64,000 nucleotides of DNA from Rhipicephalus microplus (taxonomy: Eukaryota; Arthropoda; Arachnida; Ixodida; Ixodidae): positions 40,538,771-40,602,770 of the forward strand of contig NC_134705.1 of NCBI RefSeq assembly GCF_043290135.1, in the 5' to 3' direction. The stretch's first letter is position 1. Each line of letters starts with the position of its first letter. The notes under the pieces were generated by a model. The model was not told the DNA's origin. It saw nothing but the letters and a program-made list of their open reading frames with translations, and did not search any database. Shown one piece after another: positions 11,131 through 19,664 of this stretch. A program made the position numbers and the translations under genes.

Positions 11131-11498
11131 ATGGCTACGCCTAATAGGGTCAACGTGGCACTTTCGCTTGGCGCTGTGCTGAAGTTTGTCGATTGTGGCG
11201 TCGGCTCGCATTGCTTCGCACAAGGCGAAAGAGTACTGGCCACGGACCACCTCATTCTTATCGGCATAAAAAGTTTCACTGGTGAAACAGCGGAAATATT
11301 TGCGCTGTGTGCGCAAACGCCAAGCTTCTTTGGCAAACCGCATGACATTTACTTCAAGTTGAAGAACCTGTCTAGCGAGCGCCCGAGGTTGAAGAAGGCA
11401 ACTGCTCATGTGTAGCGGGCCTCTCCAAAAGGTGCTAGCATTTTTGCGTTGCGTTGCTACACTGCCAAAGGACAGGACTTAACCGGTTTTCGCGATGA
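11131..11498 (+). pseudogene. SWIM-type zinc-finger protein, frameshifted
   Basis: An open frame with an ATG in good context (AAAGATGG at 11127-11134) runs to 11415 and contains GERVLATDHLILIGIKSF and ERPRLKKAT. Immediately afterwards, but in another frame (11403-11462), comes C-S-C-(7 residues)-C-stop-H followed by VALLH. That is the CxCxnCxH SWIM zinc motif with one codon between the last Cys and His turned into TAG (11436-11438). A single missing base near 11,400 would explain the frame change. SWIM domains occur in MULE transposases, MEKK1 and assorted arthropod proteins; I recall many SWIM-containing paralogues in tick gene sets. Recognition is by motif and spacing only. Which gene it derives from is unknown. 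Confidence 0.5.
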
Positions 11499-11499
11499 C

Positions 11500-12039
11500 C
11501 ACATTGCGATTCATGCAGCCGGTGGCATGTATCCCATTGAGCTCCGTTGTCCCTTATAAAGCATGCCGTTCACTTGATGTATGCATGCCGTTCACTTGAT
11601 TACAAAAGGGAGCTATGCCTGGGCCAGGGCATCTTGAGATAAGGCAAATCGTAGCTTTCATTGTAATAGGGGTGCTTCTTTCTTTCAGTTCGACGATCAG
11701 TGTTATTAGGTTTCTAATAAATAAGGTCGTGTGCTTCCAAACCCTCTCTTGTTCGTGTTGGCAGTAGTTTGTATTCAAAGCAGATATATGCACGCACACT
11801 ATGCGCGCTACAAATGCGCGGACATAATATACATGGCATATAGCAGCAGCGGCCACGTCAGCAGCACGGGTAAGTGAGCTCTGCACATATCTACCTATAA
11901 CTTTAGCAACTTTGGTTCTAGGAGGATCAGAGTGGTGTCTATTTGTTCGTGAAGATGCAGGGAGTTCAACCGCTACAAATACTGCTATTACAAACGAAAC
12001 TTTGAAATTTTAAGAGCGGAAAACAGTGTGAATCTGTGA
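11500..12039. other. No gene recognised
   Basis: Contains a short direct repeat (GCATGCCGTTCACTTGAT at 11562 and again at 11584). Nothing else can be supported. Confidence 0.4.
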
Positions 12040-12455
12040 AAACCACAACAGTTGGACCACGTGTTTTTTACGATCGCTTGTAGCTTCGGTAATATTCTAC
12101 CGGGAAACTTCTTAATTATAAAGTTGGAAGTCCTTAGGGTGGACCTGACGCTACTGAGGTTTGATGAGGCTAGGTTTATTAGTTCCAGAGTTATTCCGCA
12201 ATCAAAATTAAGCCTAATCACTAAAAAGATTAAATTTGTAATATCACCTCGCAAACGCATTTATATTTTGTCCGCTTAATATAATAATAAACCGCACCCC
12301 TTAGGCTACTAGGAGGCCCAATTTCGTACACTTTGGGCCCCTAATTGAGGTGGTAATCAGCAAAAAGCTCATTTTATTAAAAGAAATTTTCAAAAGGAGC
12401 TACAAACGCCACCGAAAAAAAGCTAATATCTTCTTTTAGAACACAACAGCCCGGT
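12040..12455 (+). repeat. Dispersed repeat, direct copy 1
   Basis: Shares with the copy at 12.6 kb a series of blocks in the same order: ACCACGTGTTTTT, TACCGGGAAACTTCT, AAAATTAAGCCTAATCACT, TTTTGTCCGCTTAATAT, GGTAATCAGCA. The period is about 574 bp. There is no coding capacity; possibly a MITE or UTR-type repeat. Confidence 0.75.
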
Positions 12456-12614
12456 TTTTTCCGTGTAAAAATAATTTTGATAGCTTAAGGTAACCGGAAG
12501 ATACAGAGTTAGAAAGAATATAACGAGAACCCCTAATAAACGTGTGGCGCCCACGTCTTCCCTCCCTCAGAGGAGGAGGGTGGCTCACTGCTCGGGAGAA
12601 AGGTACGCCCGTCA

Positions 12615-13032
12615 GATCAAAGTCTTGAACCACGTGTTTTTCCCCCTACGATCGCTTTTAACTTTGCTAATAACCTACCGGGAAACTTCTAACTCATACA
12701 GTGCAAAGCCCTAGTTGTAGACCTGTCGCCGCTCAGGTTTCATCAGGACAGGAGTAATAGTACCGGAACTATTTCGTGACCAAAATTAAGCCTAATCACT
12801 AAAAAGATTATTTTGGTAACATCATCTCACAAACGAATTTAAATTTTGTCCGCTTAATATATTAATAAACAGCACCCCATAGGCTAATCGGAGGCCCAAC
12901 TCCGTACTCTCTAGACCTTTAATTAAGGGGGTAATCAGCAGAAATCTCATTTCATTAAAACATTTTTATAAAAATAACCACAAACTTGACTGATACACCG
13001 CTGAAACCTACATGTAGAACATAACAATCCGG
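12615..13032 (+). repeat. Dispersed repeat, direct copy 2
   Basis: Second copy of the 12.0-kb repeat, clearly diverged (point differences throughout). Its right end (TAGAACATAACAATCCGGG) abuts the tRNA-like leader of the RTE element, so the RTE inserted at or next to this copy. Confidence 0.75.
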
Positions 13033-13033
13033 G

Positions 13034-13108
13034 TGCGGCGATGGCGTAGTGGTTAGAGCATCCGCCTCGCATGCAAGAGGTCCGTGGTTCAAATCCCGGT
13101 GCCGCGCA
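13034..13108 (+). promoter_or_regulatory. tRNA-like leader at the 5' end of the RTE element
   Basis: The sequence has the layout of a tRNA: GGTGCGGCG / CGGTGCCGC as an acceptor-like pair, an A-box-like GGCGTAGTGGTTAGAGCA, a CCTC..GAGG arm and a B box GGTTCAAATCCC. The middle loop is 8 nt, so it is not a standard functional tRNA. It is most simply an internal pol III-type promoter or SINE head captured by, or shared with, the LINE leader. Confidence 0.6.
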
Positions 13109-13164
13109 GTTCTCAACCGGAAAAAAAATCCGCGCGTTGATGGAACTGCATTAAGAGGCCTGGG

Positions 13165-16137
13165 GTGCGGCCTCACCGGCAACCACCGCCGGGAACGCAC
13201 TCCCTCACCAGAGAAGGATTGGCCACCCTGGTGCAGTATCTGGCCACTACCTCCCACATGCATACGTCAAATAACTCACGGCCCTCAGTCCCCAGCAGCT
13301 GTGAAGCAACTGACCATGGGGGTGGTCAGATCTGCAACGCAGCAGAGGGTGCTAAGAATCTCTGGACTACAGGCCGCCATTGGAACCTGAACTTGGCAAC
13401 ATTTACCGCTAGAACCTTATCTAGTGAGGGAAGTCTAGCTGTACTATTCGAGGAGCTAGAGGGTGTTGAATGGGATGTAATAGGGCTCAGTGAGGTTAGG
13501 AGGACAGATGAGGCCTATACTGTGCAACGGAATGGGCACGTTCTTTGCTATCGGGGCTTGGCAGACAGAAGAGAACTGGGAGTGGGGTTCCTAATTCACA
13601 GAAACATAGCTGGCAACATAGAGGAATACTATAGCATTAATGAAAGGGTGGTAGGTATTGTAATTAAACTGAATAAAAGATACAAGATGAAGGTAGTACA
13701 CGCTTACGCGCCTACATCCAGCCATAATGACGCTTCAGTTGAAAGCTTCTATGAAGACGTGGAATCGGCAATGAGTAAGGTAAAAACACAGTATACTATA
13801 GTGATGGGCGACTTTAATGCAAAGGTAGGGAAGAAGCAGGCTGGAGACCAGGCAGTAGGAGATTATGGCATCGGCACTAGAAACTCCAGAGGAGAGCTAC
13901 TAGTAGAATTCGCAGAAAGCAATAATTTGCGGATTTGGAATACCTTCTACCGAAAACGAGAAAACCGCAAGTGGACATGGAGGAGCCCTAATGGCGAAAA
14001 TAAGAACGAAATAGACTTTTTAATGACTACACACCCAGGAGTCGTGCAGGATGTGGAAGTGGTTGGCAAGGTACGATGCAGTGACCATAGAATGGTACGG
14101 TCTCGAATTCGCCTAGACTTGAAGGAACGACAGAAACTGATACGCAAGAAGCCAATCAATGAGCTAGCACTGAGAGGGAAAGTACAGGAATTCAGAGTGT
14201 CGCTGCAGAACAGGTACTCGGCTCTTAGTGAGGAAACCAACCTTAGCGTACATACAATGAATAATAATCTGACGAATATCATTACGGAGTGTGCAGTGGA
14301 AGTTGAAGGTAGGGTAGTTAGACAGGACACTGGCAAGCTTTCCCAGGAAACGAAGAACCTAATTAAGAAGCGTCAAATCATGAAAGTGTCAAGTACAACA
14401 GACAAAATAGAACTGGCAGAGCTTTCGAAGTTGATTAATAGACGTAAAGTATGCAATTTAAGAAGGTATAACATGGAGAGAATTGAACACGCTCTGAAAA
14501 ACAGAGGAAGCGTCAAAGCAGTGAAGAGGAAACTTGGGATAGGCAAAAGTCGGATGTATGCACTAAGGGACAAAGAGGGCAAAATAATTACCAATATCGA
14601 TAGGATAGTTAAAATAGCGGAGGAGTTTTACAGAGATCTGTTGAGTAGCCGAGACAACCACGACTTTAATACTATAAGAACTAGCAGTAACCCAGATGAC
14701 ACCCCACCAGTAATGATAGAAGAAGTCAGAAAAGCTTTGGAGAGCATGCAAAGAGGCAAAGCTGCTGGTGAGGATCAGGTAACATCAGATCTGCTGAAAG
14801 ATGGAGGACAGATTGTGTTAGAAAAACTAGCCACCCTGTTTACGAGGTGTCTCCTGACGGGAAGGGTACCATAGTCTTGGAAGAACGCTAACATCATCTT
14901 AATACGTAAGAAAGGAGATGACAAGGACTTGAAGAATTACAGGCCGATCAGCTTGCTCTATGTAGTATACAAGCGATTTACAAAGGTAATTGCTAACAGA
15001 GTAAAGAAAACATTAGAATTCAATCAACCAAAGGAACAAGCAGGATTTCGAACAGGCTACTCAACAATTGACCACATTCATACTATCAATCAAGTAATAG
15101 AGAAATGCTCAGAGTATAACCAACCACTATACATAACCTTCATAGATTACGAGAAGGCGTTTGATTCAGTAGAAATATCAACCGTCATGCAGACACTGCG
15201 GAATCAGGGCATAGATGAAGTATATATAAACATTCTGGAAGAAATCTACAGGGGATCAACTGCTACCATAGTGCTTCATAAAGAAAGCAACAAAATACCA
15301 ATCAAGAAGGGTGTAAGGCAGGGGGACACAATCTCCCCAATGCTATTTACCGCGTGCTTACTTACAGGAAGTTTTCAGAAGCCTAGAATGGGAACAGTTA
15401 AGAATAAGAGTTAATGGAGAATACCTTAGTAACCTGCGCTTCGCCGATGACATTGCAATGCTGAGTAACTCAGGGGACGAATTGCAACTTATGATTACGG
15501 AGTTAGACAAGGAGAGCAGAAAGGTGGGTCTTAACATTAATCTGCAGAAAACGAAAGTAATGTACAACAACCTCGGAAAGGAGCAGCGCTTCGAGATAGG
15601 TAATAGTGCACTTGAAGTTGTAAAAGACTATGTCTACTTAGGGCAGGTAATAACCGCCGAGCCGAAGCACGATATTGAAATAACTAGAAGAGTATAAGAA
15701 TGGGGTGGAGCACATTCGGCAAGCACTATCAAACTATGACAGGTAGATTGCCACTATTCCTCAAGAGGAAGGTATATAACAGCTGTATCTTGCCGGTACT
15801 TAGCTACGGAGCAGAAACCTGGAGACTTACAAAGAGGGTTCAGCTTAAATTGAGGACGACGCAGCGAGCAATGGAAAGAAAAATGGTAGGTTTAACCTTA
15901 AGAGACAAGAAGAGAGCAGAGCGGATTAGGGGACTAACGGGGGTTAAGGATATCATAGTTGAAATAAAGAAGAGGAAATGGACATGGGCCGGGCATGTAG
16001 CGCGTACACAGGATAACCGCTGGTCATTAAGGGTAACTAACTGGATTCCCAGAGAAGGGAAGCGGGTTAGGGGGAGACAGAAGGTTAGGTGGGCAGATGA
16101 GATTAAGAAGTTTGCGGGTATAAATTGGCAGCAGTAA
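13165..16137 (+). pseudogene. RTE ORF: endonuclease plus reverse transcriptase
   Basis: A single polyprotein frame from the ATG at 13165 (an alternative start is 13258). The endonuclease covers about 13390-14130: DVIGLSEVRR, MGDFNAKVG (13804-13830) and CSDHRMVRSR. The RT covers about 14700-15500: [33 protein letters not shown] and the catalytic FADD (near 15440). The C-terminal part to 16137 has LPVLSYGAETW and KKRKWTWAGHVAR, typical of RTE/craniofacial-development-protein-2-like annotations. Lesions are a TAG at 14872-14874 (GAG in copy 2), a CTTA duplication near 15358 causing a frameshift, and a TAA at 15694-15696. The copy is recognisable throughout but cannot make full-length protein. 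Confidence 0.88.
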
Positions 16138-16204
16138 GCACAGCACTGGGTTAACTGGCGGAACATGGGAGAGGCCTTTGTTCTGCAGTGGACGTAGTCA
16201 GGCT

Positions 16205-16229
16205 GATGATGATGATGATGATGATGATG
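16205..16229 (+). repeat. GAT/TGA microsatellite tail of RTE copy 1
   Basis: About eight GAT units directly follow the RTE 3' end, matching the tail of copy 2 at 32.59 kb. Confidence 0.85.
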
Positions 16230-16454
16230 TATGAGAATACATGTATGCACGTTACGCACGTGCAGCCTTCGCGTGCACGTGTGTGTGCACGTATGTACGC
16301 ATATGCGAAATAAAAAAAAATGTTTGGGAGGATGGATAGCAGCAGCTTAATTTGAGAAGGGGAAGCACTGCGACTTGTGCAGAAAACAAGCAAACGCGAA
16401 AGATGGTCACACACGTATCACATTAAATTTCCTAAAGCGTAAAACTAATGATTG

Positions 16455-16592
16455 ATATGTGGAATTTAACGTCCCAAAACCACCATATGATTATGAGAGA
16501 CGCCGTAGTGAAGGGCTCCGGAAATTTTCACCACCTGGGGTTCTTTAACGTGCACCCAAATCTGAGCACACGGGCCTACAACATAAAGCGTA
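16455..16592 (-). repeat. SINE family A fragment (body only)
   Basis: Contains CCAAAACCACCATATGATTA, GTAGTGAAGGGCTCCGGAAA and CTTTAACGTGCACCCAAAT, identical in order to the complete copy at 63.4 kb, and truncated before the tRNA-like head. Confidence 0.8.
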
Positions 16593-16744
16593 AAACTATG
16601 CTCCGTGCTTAGAGATGCCCAAATATTGATAAGAATGCACACATGCTAAGTAACGGTGTGCTCACAGAGGAAAATTAAGTCGTCGTGAGTGAATTGATTC
16701 CTACAAACGACCGTATAGTGTCCGTCACCTTCTTTCCAAGGCGA

Positions 16745-16885
16745 AAATGCGGTAGGCCCGTCTGTTCAGATTTGGGTGCACGGTAAAGAACCACAGATGG
16801 TGGATATTTCCGGAGCCCTTCACTACGGTGTCTCTCATAATCATATGGTGGTTTTGCTACGTAAAACCCCAGATACTATTACCTT
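16745..16885 (+). repeat. SINE family A fragment, inverted relative to the previous one
   Basis: Same body in the opposite direction (GGGTGCACGGTAAAGAACC ... ATCATATGGTGGTTTTG). With 16455-16592 it forms an inverted pair about 150 bp apart. Confidence 0.8.
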
Positions 16886-17162
16886 CTTTCAAATGCGTAA
16901 GTTTCTGAATTACGCCGTTCTCCATCGCGCATCGTCTGCATCTTTCGGGAAGTGATAGAACGATATGCTATGTTAATCTTTCCACCGCGATGCCACACAT
17001 TGCGGCACACTGCAATGGTCTTTGGACATCGCTTTCTTCTTTTATTATGGCTCGCGCGTGCGGCATGGTCAAAATATAGGAACTGTGCGGCCGCTTCTCA
17101 ACGCGCGCAATGGGATAAGTTTCTCCTTTCAAGGTTGACCCTGTTAGCGCCGTTTCCAGACG

Positions 17163-17182
17163 CGGCCACTAGGTGGCGAGCA
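17163..17182 (+). promoter_or_regulatory. CTCF-like motif
   Basis: CGGCCACTAGGTGGCGAGCA matches the conserved bilaterian CTCF core (CCASYAGRKGGC) at every core position. This is a single-site match by eye, with no evidence of occupancy. Confidence 0.3.
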
Positions 17183-17539
17183 CTCACTTGGAGTCGCGAT
17201 TAAGGTATCTGGGTCCAACATATCGAAGGTAAGTTTGATTTCATGGTTAATTTCCATCTACTACGTGTGGAATCTCAGCTCTGTATATCTTTTAAGTAAC
17301 CAAGAGTGATGTCTCGTTGCCGTAACATTTTGCTGCTCAAGGTCAAACTTCAGATATATATCATGCGCTATTTATTTAGATCTAATATATTGCAGCCTTG
17401 CATGAGCCATGACAAGCAAAGCAAACATAGAGTCATTAAGTTGAAAATGAAATAATGTGCGCCAGATAGGAAATTAGAATTAATGTGCGCCAGATTGGAA
17501 CGACGCTTTGAGCGTTCCAAAAGTTTGATATAATACGAG

Positions 17540-18262
17540 CTGACAACTTTGACACATTACGCTTATTGCGCACACTTTACTTCTCGAATCAGGAGCTCTC
17601 CAACTTCATTAGATCTCTATCATGCCTACAAGGTCATCTCATTTCAATCACCAGAAGAAATACACATATTTGATTCGTACCGCGTTTTCGCGCTACATAT
17701 GGATGTCAATGCTTGGCATACAAAGTTCCTACAACACTGAATGCGCACGAAAGCATAATCACCTACAAGGAAATACTTCACCCATGTTTCTGCTCCCTGG
17801 GTTCATAATATTATACCTTACGAACTATTCTGACAGTCCGTGTAATTTCTTTTTATTGTTTAGCCTATATTGTTAATAAATTGTATCTTGTTACATATTG
17901 TTATCTTGCATTGTATCAGCAAAATGAATGTATGTGCGTTGTTTAAATGTATGTACGTGTAGTTTAAAACCTTATAAATGTCAATGTACTGGATGGTCTA
18001 TGCACGGTGCATTTTCTTTCGCAAAAACGTTTTTTTATTTACAGTATGAGTTACAAAATAATTAGATTGAAAATCATTTTTGACTTAGTATGTATTCGTG
18101 TTTTGTATTATACTTGCATGTTATGCAATCATGCCCGAACTACTGCTATGTGTATGAACAGGTCACCAGAGCCTTTGCGAAGCCTTTCTCAAGGCTGTTA
18201 GCCTTGGCGACTTTCCACCTTTGTCTGGTAAATGAAAAATTTGAATTGGAATTGGAATGTTA
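17540..18262 (+). repeat. LINE 3' UTR-like sequence with TTGGAA tail
   Basis: AT-rich sequence ending TTTGAATTGGAATTGGAATG at about 18240-18260, preceded by AAGGCTGTTAGCCTTGG and TCTGGTAAATG. This looks like the 3' UTR and short-repeat tail of a CR1/I-group LINE. No RT residues are recognisable upstream, so the assignment is tentative. Confidence 0.35.
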
Positions 18263-18534
18263 CTCTTAGAGGTTTGTGTGTCAGGTGGAAGCTTTTACAT
18301 CCTATATGAGTTCATGTGTTCACGTTTTTGGTTCATTCCTGTCACTGTGCATACCTTATGGTTATATGACGATGTTGTTGTAATGTGTATTTGCTAGGAC
18401 AATTACCTAGGAAAGAGGCAATGCCATATGGCCTCTCTTTTTTTTAGATTGTCGGGGAAGTTACTAACTTTGTACGACTATACGCTTCTCTATAAGTAAA
18501 AAGCGACAATTTATGGGCTTGTTTTAATTTTTAG

Positions 18535-18722
18535 TCACAATATTATTGAGAACTATCAGGCAATAATGCCAAGAGACGTACAAGGGATGTTATCAGAATC
18601 GTAATATAAATTTGAAGAAATAAACGTGAACTGGAAGATAACTTGCCCCCGGCAGGATCCGAACCTGCGATTTTCTAATAACGTTTCCGATGCTCTACCA
18701 CTAGGCTACGGAGGCAGTCATC
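18535..18722 (-). repeat. tRNA-derived SINE, family B
   Basis: On the minus strand from 18718 downward there is a tRNA-like head: GCCTCCG pairing with CGGGGGC (7-bp acceptor), an A box TAGCCTAGTGGTAGAGCA, and a T arm GCAGG-TTCGGAT-CCTGC. The anticodon stem does not pair, so this is a tRNA relic, not a working tRNA. A body of about 110 bp follows (AAGTTATCTTCC ... TTGGCATTATTGCCTG). Family status is partly recollection of similar tick sequences. Confidence 0.6.
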
Positions 18723-18925
18723 CCTCCTTCTAATTCATAGGGCATATGTGCATTTAAACGTGGGAGCTTCAGACAGCACTGCCCTGTAGGTAGAAAATAG
18801 TAGTACTAGTTTATAAGTTACTACCTTTTGTTACAACGTAACCACTTGAAACAAAGTGCCCTAACATTTTCTGTGAGGGCGCGTCTTCTTACCTATTTCA
18901 TTAGCTCCTCCTAACGAATACTTAC

Positions 18926-19664
18926 CCTATAGAACGGCGGTCATAGACGACGTTGAACAGCTTCTCCACTAGGGCGTGGTAGAAGCGCACAGCGTAGCGC
19001 GATAGGTGCAGCCTGAACAGAGTGCCCTTGCTGGGCACCGATGCGTTGAGCAGTGCGGCCGGGACAGGAACGCGTTGCCTCGAGGCGTCATAGCTGGTAC
19101 GCGTCCGCAGCGGAGACAACAGCGCAGACGGAAGGCTACTGGTGCTCTGGGCGCTTAGCTTCGCCCGCTGCTGTGAACGCGCGACGACCTGGTAGAATTC
19201 AACGGGCTTCCCCGTCGGATATCCGGACGCCGAGGAGGCGTCGGCGCAAGACTCATTCCCGTGAGCGAAGGAGGCTAAGCGTCGTCGCTTGAGCTGATAG
19301 CGCTGGACAAGCGCCTCGTACTCGCTTATCCACGCCAAGTTCGAAATACGGCGGCTGAAGGCATTCTCTAAATATGCAAGCCTGTTGGAGATACGCTCCC
19401 ACTCGTCGTTAGCTTGCCTCATCGAGACCTTGACGAGGCAGGAAGGCAAAACAGTCTCAACTGCCATCAAGAAGAGCACCCTAGAGTCTATGGCGTCAGC
19501 GAATGTCCTGCCGCGCAAGTCCTTGAAGAACAGCTGCCGTAAACCCAAGTGTTGTTCCGAGAAGAATGAAGCTAGGCGAATCAGGACGAGGAAAGCAGCG
19601 TAGTTCATGACAGCCCTGGCAGGAAGTTCACGCAGTGCAGCCGAAAGGTAGTTCCCGGACGTAA
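18926..19664 (-). CDS. M13 (neprilysin-like) metallopeptidase, C-terminal part of the exon
   Basis: Continuation of the M13 N-lobe after a frame change near 19,655. It reads YLSAALRELPARAVMNYAAFLV, whose VMNYAAF segment matches the M13 ...VNYxxF region, and ends with SYDASRQRVPVPAALLNASV, equivalent to the M13 (Y)YD-x-x-x-N-x-x-x-x-PAA segment lying just N-terminal of the HExxH zinc site. The nominal stop at 18922-18924 is part of the string GG|GTAAGTATTCG, a near-consensus splice donor. I therefore place the exon end at 18926 (phase 2), with the zinc-binding and catalytic exons further on. None is recognisable between 18.9 kb and base 1. The family is clear. Whether the gene is functional is not. 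Confidence 0.65.

Larger units (their letters stand above)
13033..16230 (+). mobile_element. Full-length RTE-type LINE, copy 1
   Basis: About 3.2 kb, the usual RTE length. Order: tRNA-like leader (13034-13108), short 5' UTR, a single endonuclease-RT ORF (broken), a very short 3' UTR (GGACGTAGTCAGGCTGATG) and a GAT microsatellite tail. The short repeat tail and single ORF are RTE hallmarks. A second, 5'-truncated copy at 30.0-32.6 kb and a fragment at 62.0 kb belong to the same family. No clean target duplication is visible. Confidence 0.9.

Noticed and set aside
10768..11409. 213-codon open frame on the minus strand
   Set aside because: Overlaps the SWIM-type frame on the other strand, has no recognisable domain, and covers the LINE 5' flank.
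13010..16250. TACATGTA as target duplication of RTE copy 1
   Set aside because: Left occurrence lies about 17 bp from the element start inside the flanking repeat, which itself continues to the junction; not adjacent.
18640..18722. Functional tRNA gene
   Set aside because: Acceptor and T arms pair but the anticodon stem does not, and a SINE-like body follows; treated as tRNA-derived SINE. The same reasoning applies at 13.03, 34.5, 37.5, 43.2 and 59.4 kb.
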